61,797 bases of DNA from Geomesophilobacter sediminis (GTDB lineage: Bacteria; Desulfobacterota; Desulfuromonadia; Geobacterales; Geobacteraceae). The DNA lies in assembly GCF_016458275.1 (NCBI RefSeq), contig NZ_JAEMHM010000029.1, positions 1 through 61,797 of the forward strand, in the 5' to 3' direction. Both the position numbers and the translations under genes were made by a program. Within the stretch, counting starts at the first letter, position 1, and every line of letters starts with the position of its first letter. Below are positions 19,110 to 28,503 of the stretch, piece by piece. Below the pieces are notes generated by a model that saw nothing but the letters and a program-made list of their open reading frames with translations, did no database searches and was not told where the DNA came from.

Positions 19110-19523
19110 AGAGGCTCCTGGGGGATTTGGATTGAAAGATCCTGGAGGGGCTGCCGCCAGAGTTCATTCTGTAGATGTGACCCGGGCTTGACTTGCAACG
19201 GCTGTGCCGTGCCTTTGCTGGTGCCGTCTGTGAGCATCCCGGGGCGATTTATGCCAGTGGGGCGGCCTTTTTTTGTCAAAGCTTTGGCTGAATCCCCGCG
19301 GCGAATCTGTCAATAATTTGAAAATAATGGGGAAATGAGCGGGGCGCGGGGGCTTGGTGCGGCAGCGGCGCAAGCGACCGCTATGGCCGGCGGCAGAGCG
19401 CTCCCGGCTCCCCCGACCCCGGTTCAGGACCCGGGCACTGTTGTTGCAGTACCGGTTCGTTTGAGGATCGGCCCCGGCGCCTTTCCCCGACGGCACCTAA
19501 TCTATCGACACGGGACGGGATTG
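19110..19523. other. Divergent intergenic region between rfbF and the giant glycosyltransferase
   Basis: About 410 bp that must hold promoters for both directions. TTGACA-like boxes occur on the minus strand near 19260-19270 and 19305-19312, but no -10 element fits well. The stretch 19250-19335 is AT-richer than its surroundings. The plus-strand frame is open here, yet its codons are low-complexity and are judged non-coding. Confidence 0.5.
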
Positions 19524-22500
19524 ATGAACAAACTGGACAAGACGCTGAACGAAGCCACCGCACTGCAGCAGGCCGGTCGCTTCAAGGACGCCGAGAAGCT
19601 TTTTCTCAAGGTACTGAAAGCGCGCCCCAACGACCTGGTGGCCATCTATTCCCTGGCGGTGACCGCGGCGAAGTTCAAGGAGCGCGAGAAGGCTCTTTCC
19701 TATTTCGACCGGGCCGCCCAGCTCAACCCGTCCTACGGGCCGACCTGGTACAACCGGGGCCTGGTGCTCCAGGAGCTCAACCGCCACGACGAGGCGGTCG
19801 AGAGCTACCAGCGGGCGGTCCAGCTCGATCCCGGTGACTTCGGCTCGCTCTACTCGCTCGGGGTGATCGCCTCCCTGCGCGGCGACCAGGCGACCGCACT
19901 GGATTACATGGAGCGCTCGCTCAAGATCAACGACGCCTTTCCCTGGACCTGGTACAGCCGCGGCGTCATCTTCCATCTGCTCCACAAAAACAGCGAGGCG
20001 CTGGAGTGCTTCGAGCGGACCCTCAAGCTCGATCCGACCTTCATCCGTGCCATGATCAACCGCGGCAGCGTCCTTGAGGAGCTGGGGCGCCACTCCGAGG
20101 CGGTGGAGAACTACGATCGGCTCCTCGCCATCGAACCGGACAACCAGATGGCGCTCGGCAACCGGGGCATCATCCTCACCGAGCTGAACCGCTACGAGGA
20201 GGCGGTGGCAGACTTCCAGCGCCTCCTCGCCCTCAACCCCGATTACGACTACGCCTGGGGGCTTCTCTACTTCGCCCAGCTCTACATCTGCCGCTGGGAG
20301 CATCTCCCGGAGTACCTCCCCCACATCGAGGAGGGGGTGGCCCGGGGGAAACGGGTCTGCAAGTCGCTGCCGCTCCTCTCCGTGTCCGACAACTCCCTGG
20401 ATCACCTGCGCTGTTCGCGCATCTTCGCCGCCCAGCACGCCCCGGCCCGACAGAACGCCTGGACCGGGCCGACCTACCGGCACGACAAGATCCGCATCGC
20501 CTACGTCTCTCCGGACCTGCGCGAGCACCCGGTCGGGCACCTGACCGCCGGCATCTTCGAAAACCACGACCGATCCCGGTTCGAGACCATCGCCATCTCG
20601 CTCGACGGCGGGGACCAGAGCAAGCTGCACCAGCGCATGGTCGCCGCCTTCGACCGGTTCGTCTACGTGAACGAAATGTCCTCCGAGGAGATCGCCAACC
20701 TGATGCGCTCGCTGGAGGTCGACATCGCCATCGACCTCGCCGGCTACACCGCCAACAGCCGTCCCGACATCTTCACCTACCGTCCCGCCCCGATCCAGGC
20801 CACCTACCTCGGCTACCCGAGCACCACGGGGCTCGACTGCATCGACTACATCATCGCGGACCACACCATCATCCCCGAGGAAAACCGCCCCTTCTTCTCG
20901 GAAAAGGTCGCCTACCTTCCGGACACCTACCTTCCGACCGACGCCACCCTGAAGGTCGCGGAAAAGACCCCCTCGCGCAAGGCCTGCGGCCTCCCCGAGA
21001 AAGGGTTCGTCTTTTGCTCCTTCAACCACTCCTACAAGATCAACCCCACCATCTTCGGGGTCTGGATGCGCATCCTGAAGCGGACTCCGGGGAGCGTCCT
21101 GTGGCTGATGAAGCTCAACCCGGTGGCCGAGGTGAACCTGCGCAAGGAGGCCGAGGCCGCCGGCGTCGATCCGTCCCGGTTGATCTTCGCCACCCGGGTC
21201 CCCAAGGTGGAGGATCACCTGGCCCGCTACCGAAACGCCGGCGTCTTCCTGGACACCACCCCGTACAACGCCCACACCACGGCCAGCGACGCCCTCTTCG
21301 TCGGGCTTCCGGTCCTGACCTGCTTGGGGAAGGCCTTCCCGGGACGGGTGGCGGCGAGCCTGCTGAACGCCGTCGGGATGCCGGAGCTGATCGCTGCCGA
21401 CCTTAAGGAATACGAAGAGCTGGCGGTGCGGCTGGCCGAGGACGCGGCACTGCTCACGGGGCTCAAGGAAAAGCTCGCCGCCAACCGGGGCAGCTACCCG
21501 CTCTTCGATACCGCGGGCTTTTGCCGCAACCTCGAGGCCGCCTACCTCGAGATGTGGGAGCGCCACCAGCGCGGGACGGCCCCGGAGAGCTTCTCGGTCC
21601 CCGCCCCGGCGGGACGTGCGATCCCGGCGGTAAGCGGGACCCCGGCAAAAGCGGCCGGTACCGCCTCCGGCGTTGCCCCGGCGCCCCCCACGCGCGAGAT
21701 CGAGCGGATCATCGCGCCGGAGATCAAGGACGACGAGATGCACCAGATGATCGTCGAGCTGGCGCAGCGCCCCGACGTCAAAACCATCCTCGAGATCGGC
21801 TCCTCCGCCGGCGGCGGGAGCACCTCGGCCTTCGTGGCGGGGCTTTTGCGCAACCCGGTCCGGCCGACCCTCTACTGCATGGAAGTCTCCGGGCCACGCT
21901 TCGAGGTCCTTGCCGGCACCTACCGGGAGATCCCCGAGGTCCGCTGCTACCGCGCCTCGTCGGTCCCCCGGGAGCGCTTCCCCTCCGAAGAGCAGGTGCG
22001 CGACTTCTACCGCACCACCCGGACCAACCTGAACGCCTATCCCGAGGACGAGATCGTGCGCTGGCTCCGGCAGGACCTGGAGTACATCGCCGAGGCCAAG
22101 GTGAACGAGGAGGGGATCCGCACCATCAAGCGGGAAAACAACATCGACACCTTCGACATGGTGCTGATCGACGGCTCCGAGTTCACCGGGGAGGCGGAAC
22201 TGGAGGAGGTCTACGGCGCCCGCTTCATCCTGCTGGACGACACCGTCGCCTATAAGAACTGGGCCACCTACCACCGGCTCGCCAAGGACCCGAACTACCG
22301 CCTGCTCAGGGAGAACCACCGGCTGCGCAACGGCTACGCGGTCTTCGAGCGGGTGACCCCGGCGCTGCGGCCCCAGCCCAACCCGGAGCTCCCGGTCCAC
22401 TTCTTCACCATCGTCTTGAACGGCGAGCCCTTCATCCGCTACCACCTGGACGTCTTCCGCAGCCTCCCCTTCGACTGGCACTGGCATATCGTGGAAGGGG

Positions 22501-24455
22501 TGGCCGACCTCAAGCACGACACCGCCTGGTCGGTCCGCAACGGCGGGCGCATCGACGGCTCCTTCCATGACAACGGGGTGAGCAACGACGGGACCACGCA
22601 GTACCTGGACGAGCTGCAAAAGCGTTATCCGGATCGGATCACCGTGTACCGCAAGCCGGCCGGCACCTTTTGGGACGGGAAGCTGGAGATGGTAAACGCC
22701 CCGCTGGGGCGGATTTCCGAGGAGTGCCTCCTCTGGCAGGTCGACGTCGACGAATTCTGGACCTTCGAGCAGATCTGCACCGCGCGGGAGATGTTCCTGG
22801 ACGCCCCGGAGCGCCGCGCCGCCTTCTACTGGTGCCGCTTCTTCGTCGGCCCCGAGCTCATGGTGAACAGCCGCTACTGCTACAGCCAGAACCCGACCTT
22901 CGAATGGCAGCGGACCTGGCGCTACACCCCCGGCTGCCGCTGGTCCTCTCACGAGCCGCCGCAGCTGGTCGAGCCGCAGGCGACCGGCGCGGCCCGCCCC
23001 CTGGCCGAGATGTCCCCGTTCATGCACGCCGAGACCGAGCGCAAGGGGCTCGTTTTCCAGCATTTCGCCTACGTGCTCCCGGAGCAGTTGAGCTTCAAGG
23101 AGAGCTACTACGGTTACAAGGGGGCGGTGAAGAGCTGGAAGAAGCTGCAGCAGCAAAGCCGGTTTCCGGTGCCGCTCAAGGATTACTTCGGCTGGGTGCA
23201 CGACGGCACCACCGTGGACCGGACCCTGGCGCAGGGCGTGCTTCCGATGCCGCTGCCGGCGCAAGGGAAGGGGGGGCTGGATAGGTTCAAGGTCGTCCTG
23301 GACGGCGTCTTCCTGCAGCAGTACCGCACCGGGATCGCCCGGGTCTGGCTGTCGCTGCTGCAACAGTGGGCGGGGACCGCGTTCGCCGATCACCTGGTGA
23401 TCCTGGACCGGGACGGGACCTTCCCGCGGGTGGACGGGTTCAACTATCGGGTGGTGCCGCGCCACGACTACGGCACCCTTGCCGAGGACCGCAAGATGCT
23501 GCAAAACGTCTGCGACGAGGAGGGGGCAGCGCTGTTCGTGTCGACCTACTTCTCGCACCCGCTGACCACCCCTGCGTTGCAGATGGCCCACGACATGATT
23601 CCGGAGCTGCTCCGGTTCCCGGCGCATCCCATGTGGGACGAGAAGAAAGCGGCCATCGAGTACGCGAGCGCCTTCGTGGCTGTTTCCGAGAACACCGCCC
23701 TCGATCTGGCCCGGCTCTATCCCAGGGCCGCCGCGGCCGGGGTGACCGTCGCCCATAACGGGATCGATCCCGGTTTCGGTCCCGCCACGGCCGAGGAGGT
23801 TGCCTCCTTCCGGAGCCGGTTCCAACTGGAGGGGGGGTACTTCCTCCACGTGGGGGCGCGCGGCACCTACAAGAACGTCGGAGCCCTGTTCAAGGCGCTG
23901 GCAGCGCTGCCGGGAGGGGAGGGGATCAAGGTGGTCTGCACCGGCCGCGCCCCGCTCGAGCCGGAACTCGCCGCGCTGCTGCCGCCGTCCCGGATCGTGA
24001 TGGCGGGGGAGCTGGACGATGCCGGCCTGCGAGCCGCCTACAGCGGGGCGCTGGCGCTGGTCTATCCCTCCTTCATCGAGGGGTTCGGGCTGCCGCTGGT
24101 CGAGGCGATGGCCTGCGGCTGTCCGGTCATCACCGGCAGGCATCCGGTGCTGCGGGAGGTATCCGGAGATGCCGCCCTGTATGTTACCTGTGACGACATC
24201 GACGAGATCGTGAAGTCGATGCTTTCGGTGGAGGCGCCGAAACTGAGGGAGCTCCTCGTAGCGCGGGGGCTGCGCCGGGCGCGGCACTTCTCCTGGGAGC
24301 GGATGGCGCGGGAGGTGCTGCGGGCCTGCGGTCGTGCCGCCGGACTCACCCAGTGGGAGTGCGCGGCGCTGGAGGCGCGGAAGAAGCATCCGGCGCAAGG
24401 CGCCGGGGCGGCGGTTGCTGCCGGGGGGACCGGAGCCGGCTGCTACGCCCCGTAG
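19524..24455 (+). CDS. Giant multidomain glycosyltransferase: TPR-GT41-methyltransferase-GT2-like-GT4
   Basis: 1643 residues from ATG 19524 (GGGACGGGA upstream). TPR repeats fill about residues 5-255. A GT41 (OGT-like) region runs from KIRIAYVSPDLREHPVGHL (about 322) to about 690, with DTTPYNAHTTASDAL. A class I methyltransferase-like domain spans about 720-945, with TILEIGSSAGGGST at 754. A GT2-like segment follows at about 956-1236 (VHFFTIVLNGEPFIRYHL, QVDVDEFWTF). A GT4 domain closes the chain at about 1253-1603, with EGFGLPLVEAMACGCPVI near 1518. One polypeptide could therefore glycosylate a protein, extend the glycan and methylate it. The frame extends upstream to 19335, but that part is low-complexity and lacks an SD. 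It is divergent from the CDP-sugar operon. Confidence 0.9.
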   Translation: MNKLDKTLNEATALQQAGRFKDAEKLFLKVLKARPNDLVAIYSLAVTAAKFKEREKALSYFDRAAQLNPSYGPTWYNRGLVLQELNRHDEAVESYQRAVQLDPGDFGSLYSLGVIASLRGDQATALDYMERSLKINDAFPWTWYSRGVIFHLLHKNSEALECFERTLKLDPTFIRAMINRGSVLEELGRHSEAVENYDRLLAIEPDNQMALGNRGIILTELNRYEEAVADFQRLLALNPDYDYAWGLLYFAQLYICRWEHLPEYLPHIEEGVARGKRVCKSLPLLSVSDNSLDHLRCSRIFAAQHAPARQNAWTGPTYRHDKIRIAYVSPDLREHPVGHLTAGIFENHDRSRFETIAISLDGGDQSKLHQRMVAAFDRFVYVNEMSSEEIANLMRSLEVDIAIDLAGYTANSRPDIFTYRPAPIQATYLGYPSTTGLDCIDYIIADHTIIPEENRPFFSEKVAYLPDTYLPTDATLKVAEKTPSRKACGLPEKGFVFCSFNHSYKINPTIFGVWMRILKRTPGSVLWLMKLNPVAEVNLRKEAEAAGVDPSRLIFATRVPKVEDHLARYRNAGVFLDTTPYNAHTTASDALFVGLPVLTCLGKAFPGRVAASLLNAVGMPELIAADLKEYEELAVRLAEDAALLTGLKEKLAANRGSYPLFDTAGFCRNLEAAYLEMWERHQRGTAPESFSVPAPAGRAIPAVSGTPAKAAGTASGVAPAPPTREIERIIAPEIKDDEMHQMIVELAQRPDVKTILEIGSSAGGGSTSAFVAGLLRNPVRPTLYCMEVSGPRFEVLAGTYREIPEVRCYRASSVPRERFPSEEQVRDFYRTTRTNLNAYPEDEIVRWLRQDLEYIAEAKVNEEGIRTIKRENNIDTFDMVLIDGSEFTGEAELEEVYGARFILLDDTVAYKNWATYHRLAKDPNYRLLRENHRLRNGYAVFERVTPALRPQPNPELPVHFFTIVLNGEPFIRYHLDVFRSLPFDWHWHIVEGVADLKHDTAWSVRNGGRIDGSFHDNGVSNDGTTQYLDELQKRYPDRITVYRKPAGTFWDGKLEMVNAPLGRISEECLLWQVDVDEFWTFEQICTAREMFLDAPERRAAFYWCRFFVGPELMVNSRYCYSQNPTFEWQRTWRYTPGCRWSSHEPPQLVEPQATGAARPLAEMSPFMHAETERKGLVFQHFAYVLPEQLSFKESYYGYKGAVKSWKKLQQQSRFPVPLKDYFGWVHDGTTVDRTLAQGVLPMPLPAQGKGGLDRFKVVLDGVFLQQYRTGIARVWLSLLQQWAGTAFADHLVILDRDGTFPRVDGFNYRVVPRHDYGTLAEDRKMLQNVCDEEGAALFVSTYFSHPLTTPALQMAHDMIPELLRFPAHPMWDEKKAAIEYASAFVAVSENTALDLARLYPRAAAAGVTVAHNGIDPGFGPATAEEVASFRSRFQLEGGYFLHVGARGTYKNVGALFKALAALPGGEGIKVVCTGRAPLEPELAALLPPSRIVMAGELDDAGLRAAYSGALALVYPSFIEGFGLPLVEAMACGCPVITGRHPVLREVSGDAALYVTCDDIDEIVKSMLSVEAPKLRELLVARGLRRARHFSWERMAREVLRACGRAAGLTQWECAALEARKKHPAQGAGAAVAAGGTGAGCYAP

Positions 24456-24480
24456 AGCACACTGACTGATGAAATGAAAA

Positions 24481-24511
24481 GCCCCCGCAGCGCATGCGGG
24501 GGCTTTTTTTT
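24481..24511 (+). terminator. Rho-independent terminator
   Basis: GCCCCCGCA, a short loop, TGCGGGGGC and eight T. The hairpin lies 25 bases past the giant glycosyltransferase stop. AAAA on the left side allows some bidirectional use. Confidence 0.9.
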
Positions 24512-24526
24512 CGTCTGGACGTGTGT

Positions 24527-24690
24527 TGTAGGAGCGCCATTCCTGTCGCGATCAAATGCCTGTTCTGCTCAGGGTAGATCGAACAGACCAGCAATTGGCT
24601 GCCTACCCTGTGGGAGCGCCTTTCCTGTCGCGATCCGCCGAAGGCGCTGACCGTGGTTGCGGATCGCGCCCGGAACGGTGCTCCCACAAT
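24527..24690. repeat. REP-like elements, two direct and one inverted
   Basis: GTAGGAGCGCCATTCCTG-TCGCGATC occurs at about 24529. A second copy, beginning GTGGGAGCGCCTTTCCTG, is at about 24611. An inverted copy ends at about 24690 (GGATCGCGCCCGGAACGG). The facing pair forms a BIME-like unit between the giant gene and a convergent methyltransferase gene. Related copies are at 25633, 48247 and 59228. Confidence 0.75.
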
Positions 24691-24700
24691 TCATCGGCTC

Positions 24701-25558
24701 TTATCCCACCGGTTTCTCCAGCACCAGCAGGAGGCTGCTGTGGTCGAAGTTTTTCCGCCCCGGATACATCGCCTCCAGGCGCTCCTGCACCGGAGGTTGC
24801 ATGTTGACCGGGAACATCGGCGTGCACTGAAGGGTCGTGAAGCTGCTCCTGGCGACGATCTCGCGGTAGTCGTCGAGGAAGAAGCGGTTGATGTGGGGCG
24901 AGGAGTACACGAAGTAGACGATTTCGCGGGCGGTCTCGGGGTCGGTCTTGCTGCAGAGAAAATCGAAAAGCTCCATCGGCCGCACCAAAAGGTGCGCCCA
25001 CGGCGGCACCGGGGAGTTGCTGAAACTCCAGCGGTTGCCGGCTCGGTCCTCGATCTCGGGAAGGTGGTGCCCGTTGTAGGATGACCAGAGCGGGCCGAAC
25101 AGGGCATAGAGCTTGCCCCCCGGTCTCAGCGCCTGCGCCATCTTCTCCAGTGCCAGCGGGAGCTTGGCAATGTGCTCGAAGGCGGCTATCGAGAAGATCG
25201 CGTCGAAATAGCCGGTGAGCGCCTCCGGAAGTTCCTCGATCCGGCCGAAGCAGAGGTTGTGCGCGGCAAACTGCGCCGGATCGGCCTGCGCGAAAAGCTT
25301 CTTTTCCCCCTGGAGCTCGGGCGGGGTTCCCTGCAGGTGTCCGGTGCTCAGGCTCTCGGTCCAGTAGTCGATCTCTTCCAGGGAGAGCCACTGTGCCGCC
25401 TGTAAATCCCCGATCACCAGCCCCTCGGGGAGACTCCCCCCCACTTCCAGGACCTTCTTCCCCTTCAGTCCGATCAACTGCTCCCCATAGAGGAGGTAGT
25501 CGATATGGTAGGTGAGGTTGTACTTCTGCTTCAGGGCAGCGGTGTCGGGGATAGCCAT
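24701..25558 (-). CDS. Class I SAM-dependent methyltransferase-like protein
   Basis: 285 residues from ATG 25558 (MAIPDTAALKQKYNLTYH), with AAAGG six bases upstream. The first motif is KVLEVGGSLPEGL, and the later segment IFSIAAFEHIAKLPLALEKM is typical of the Methyltransf_11 type. The acidic SAM-binding position is less canonical than usual. It follows another methyltransferase gene on the same strand with a 105-bp gap that holds a REP-like copy. Position beside the glycan region suggests a sugar- or lipid-modifying role, unproven. Confidence 0.75.
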   Translation of the reverse strand: MAIPDTAALKQKYNLTYHIDYLLYGEQLIGLKGKKVLEVGGSLPEGLVIGDLQAAQWLSLEEIDYWTESLSTGHLQGTPPELQGEKKLFAQADPAQFAAHNLCFGRIEELPEALTGYFDAIFSIAAFEHIAKLPLALEKMAQALRPGGKLYALFGPLWSSYNGHHLPEIEDRAGNRWSFSNSPVPPWAHLLVRPMELFDFLCSKTDPETAREIVYFVYSSPHINRFFLDDYREIVARSSFTTLQCTPMFPVNMQPPVQERLEAMYPGRKNFDHSSLLLVLEKPVG

Positions 25559-25632
25559 GGAGGACCTTTCTCGGAAAATCATGCACGCACCGGCGGTGCG
25601 CGGCGGGGGGCGAGACCAACTTTCAGGACAAC

Positions 25633-25660
25633 CCCGTGGGAGCCCCCTTCCGGGCGCGAG
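25633..25660. repeat. REP-like element copy
   Basis: CCCGTGGGAGCCCCCTTCC followed by GGGCGCGAG matches the dispersed GTGGGAGC...CGCGA family seen at 24.6, 48.2 and 59.2 kb. It lies just beyond the stop of the methyltransferase at 25664. Confidence 0.6.
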
Positions 25661-25663
25661 TTA

Positions 25664-26713
25664 CTACTTCAGGAACGGGTTCCCCGGGTAGGCCGTGATC
25701 TTCCAGTAGCCGTTATACCGGGTCACGTCCACTTCCTGCAGCTTCTGCTTGTAGATGATCGCCAGGAGGTAGTTGTTCTTCTGCAGGTTCTGCGCGCAGC
25801 GCGCCTGCCCTTCCTCGGTCTGGCGCCGGAATTCCAAAAACTGCGGGATGGCGTCACTTGCCGGGAGTTCCTCGACCCCTTCGTAGTAGACGTCGAACAG
25901 CCCCCGCGTCGCCAAAACCGGCAGGTCGAGCCCGAGCACCACCTTTTCCAGTTCCCGCCGGGAGATCGTATAGATGTAGTTGCCGGCCTTCTCGTAGCCG
26001 AGGATCGGCTCCCCGGTGTACTGCGGGACGTCGATCATCGGGTCCTGCGGCTCGATCAGCACCACACCCTTCCGGGCCACCCGGAGCATCTCGTAGAGTG
26101 CCACCATCGGCCGGGGAAAATGGTGGAACGCCTCGCGGCAGACGGCCCAGTCGAAGCTTCCGTCGGCAAAGGAAAGCGCCTCGGCATTCTCCACCCGGTA
26201 CTCAGCAATGAGCCCGCGCTTTTTCGAGTCCTCCAGGAAGGTTCCGCCGATGCTGGTCGGCAGCACGTTGCGGAAACCCTCGCGCATCATCTGGAAGGCG
26301 TCGGAGCCGAAGGTGTCGCCGACGGTGAGCCAGCGGTCGTTCTTGGTATGGGAGAGACAATCGAAGACCGGCTCCCACAGGCGCCGGTGCCGCCACCAGT
26401 TGGCGGTGTCGGTTCTCAGCCGCGCGTCGAGCGAGCTCTCCAGACTGGTTTCCTTCTCCTCGAATTCAAGATGGGCCCGGTACACCCGCTCCGCGTGACT
26501 CTCCCCGGCCACCGGCGGGGCCGCGCCGCCGATCCGTTCCAGGGCCTCCCGGACCGCGTCTCCCATGCCCCCTTTCTGGGCGGCATCGGCGAAAGCCTGA
26601 AGCAGCGCATCCTTGTTGCGAAACTCCTCGTCCAATGCCGCGAGGTGCTCCTCGTACCAGCGCAGCAAGAGACTCTTTATCGGGGCGTACTCACTCTGTT
26701 TATTCCCGGTCAT
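25664..26713 (-). CDS. Class I SAM-dependent methyltransferase-like protein with N-terminal helical extension
   Basis: 349 residues from ATG 26713 (MTGNKQSEYAPIK), with GGAGGAAG nine bases upstream. The open frame reaches 26890, but that earlier start would overlap the promoter -35 box at 26885-26890, so it is rejected. Residues 1-130 are mostly charged helix. The methyltransferase region includes WLTVGDTFGSDAFQM, SFDWAVCREAFHHFPRP and a post-motif segment GVVLIEPQDPMIDVP. The likely substrate is a surface sugar, by context only. Confidence 0.78.
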   Translation of the reverse strand: MTGNKQSEYAPIKSLLLRWYEEHLAALDEEFRNKDALLQAFADAAQKGGMGDAVREALERIGGAAPPVAGESHAERVYRAHLEFEEKETSLESSLDARLRTDTANWWRHRRLWEPVFDCLSHTKNDRWLTVGDTFGSDAFQMMREGFRNVLPTSIGGTFLEDSKKRGLIAEYRVENAEALSFADGSFDWAVCREAFHHFPRPMVALYEMLRVARKGVVLIEPQDPMIDVPQYTGEPILGYEKAGNYIYTISRRELEKVVLGLDLPVLATRGLFDVYYEGVEELPASDAIPQFLEFRRQTEEGQARCAQNLQKNNYLLAIIYKQKLQEVDVTRYNGYWKITAYPGNPFLK

Positions 26714-26861
26714 GCGCGACGCTTCCTCCAGATCGGTTGGGGGTGTTACAACGATGTCAGCGTGAAGCGAAGAGAACTGCTGGATTTGCAACAATGAAGT
26801 AAGTATTGAACGGTGACGGTTGACATATAGTGTTCGGCTGGTTGAATATGAAAGCCGCCTT

Positions 26862-26890
26862 AATATAGCTGGATGCAGATCTTGTGTCAA
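26862..26890 (-). promoter_or_regulatory. Sigma-70 promoter for the methyltransferase operon
   Basis: On the minus strand TTGACA (26890-26885) is separated by 17 bases from TATATT (26867-26862). This is close to consensus. Transcription would start near 26855, giving a leader of about 140 bases. Confidence 0.75.
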
Positions 26891-26969
26891 ACGATCAAAC
26901 CAATAACTGTGACCGAACCGACTCGTCGGCGCAGGATCTGTCGCCCCGCTTTCATAACAGGTGCTTTAC

Positions 26970-26998
26970 TTGACGATTGCGGGGGGAAGGGCTATGTT
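26970..26998 (+). promoter_or_regulatory. Sigma-70 promoter for pyk
   Basis: TTGACG (26970-26975), a 17-base spacer and TATGTT (26993-26998). The expected start is near 27005, about 30 bases before the pyk ATG. Confidence 0.7.
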
Positions 26999-27035
26999 GG
27001 GTGAATTTACAGATTTACCGGTGAAGGAGACCGCT

Positions 27036-28487
27036 ATGTTCAGACGTACCAAGATTGTTGCTACCGTAGGCCCGGCCAGCGAAACGCCGGAGATGATCGA
27101 CGCCCTGATCACCACCGGGGTCGATGTCTTCCGCCTTAATTTCTCCCATGGGGAGCAGGAACAGAAGGTTCCCATCATCCGCTGCATCCGGGAAACCGCC
27201 CGCAAGTACAAGAAGGCGGTCGCGATCCTCGGCGACCTGCAGGGTCCCAAGATCCGCGTGGGGCGGATGAAGGGGGGCGCGCTGGAGCTGGTGGCCGGAA
27301 GCGACGTCACCATCACCACCCGGCCGGTGGAGGGGGAGGGGAACCTCATCTCGACGGTGTACCAGGGGCTTCCCAAGGACGTGATCCCCGGGGACCGGAT
27401 CCTCCTCGACGACGGCCTGATGGAACTGGAGGTGCTTGCCTCCATCGGCGACGAGGTGCGCTGCCAGGTGATTACCGGCGGGATTCTCAAGGACCGCAAG
27501 GGGATGAACCTCCCCGGCGCCAAGATATCCGCCCCGGCGCTGACCGAGAAGGATCGCGAGGACCTCGAGTTCTGCATCCGGGAGGAACTGGACTACGTCG
27601 CGCTGTCCTTTGTCCGCGAAGCGGCCGACGTCATCGAGCTTAAGGAGATCATCAAGGAGCGCGAGTCGTTTTTGCGGGTCATCTCCAAGATCGAGAAGCC
27701 TGAGGCGGTGGCGAACTTCGAGAAGATCCTCGACGTCTCCGACGGGATCATGGTCGCCCGCGGCGATCTCGGGGTCGAGATCAACCCCGAGAAGGTCCCC
27801 CTGATCCAGAAGCGGATCATCCGCCTGTGCAACGAGGCCGGCTGCCCCGTCATCACGGCAACCCAGATGCTGGAGAGCATGGTGCAGAACCCGCGCCCGA
27901 CCCGCGCCGAGACCTCCGACGTCGCCAATGCGATCCTGGACGGCACCGACGCCATCATGCTGTCGGCGGAGACCGCCTCCGGGCGCTACCCGATCGAGGC
28001 GGTTTCCATGATGGTGCAGGTGGCGCGCGACATCGAGGCGGAGCCGCTTTTGCCCAAGCCGAGCCTCACTCCCAGTATCGAGCTGAAGGACCACGGCCGG
28101 CTTTCCGAGGTGATCGGGCAGGCCGCCTGCCGGGTCGCCGAAGGGGTGAACGCCAGCGCGATCCTCGCCTTCACCCAGACCGGGAGGACCGCGACCCTGG
28201 TCTCCAAGTACCGCCCGCCGCTGCCGATCATCGCGGTGACCCCGGCCCAGCAGGTGCGGCGTCGGCTTGCCCTTTACGCCGGCGTGACCGCGATCCGCGT
28301 CGATATCGAAGGGGACACCGAGTCGCAGATCCTCTCGGTCGACGAGGCGGTATTGGCAACCGGCCTGCTGAAACCGGACGACGTGGTCGTCATCACGATG
28401 GGGAGCCCGCTTTCGACCACCGGCACCACCAACCTGCTCAAGGTGCACCGCCTCGGCGAGGCGCCCAGGAACTGGGGCGGCGAGTAG
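27036..28487 (+). CDS. pyk: Pyruvate kinase
   Basis: 483 residues from ATG 27036, with GAAGGAGA six bases upstream; the open frame back to 26961 overlaps the promoter. MFRRTKIVATVGPASETPEM is the conserved start. The metal- and substrate-binding segments include VFRLNFSHGEQ, ISKIEKPEAV, DGIMVARGDLGVEI and the MLSAETASGRYP loop, followed by a C-terminal allosteric domain with AFTQTGRTATLVSKYRP. It converts phosphoenolpyruvate and ADP to pyruvate and ATP in the cytoplasm. It is a single full-length copy with its own promoter. Confidence 0.97.
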   Translation: MFRRTKIVATVGPASETPEMIDALITTGVDVFRLNFSHGEQEQKVPIIRCIRETARKYKKAVAILGDLQGPKIRVGRMKGGALELVAGSDVTITTRPVEGEGNLISTVYQGLPKDVIPGDRILLDDGLMELEVLASIGDEVRCQVITGGILKDRKGMNLPGAKISAPALTEKDREDLEFCIREELDYVALSFVREAADVIELKEIIKERESFLRVISKIEKPEAVANFEKILDVSDGIMVARGDLGVEINPEKVPLIQKRIIRLCNEAGCPVITATQMLESMVQNPRPTRAETSDVANAILDGTDAIMLSAETASGRYPIEAVSMMVQVARDIEAEPLLPKPSLTPSIELKDHGRLSEVIGQAACRVAEGVNASAILAFTQTGRTATLVSKYRPPLPIIAVTPAQQVRRRLALYAGVTAIRVDIEGDTESQILSVDEAVLATGLLKPDDVVVITMGSPLSTTGTTNLLKVHRLGEAPRNWGGE

Positions 28488-28503
28488 CCTTGAGGAGGAC
28501 GGC

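Noticed and set aside
19497-24398. 1633-residue minus-strand ORF
   Set aside because: It is the antisense shadow of the giant glycosyltransferase in GC-rich codons; no SD and no protein motif.
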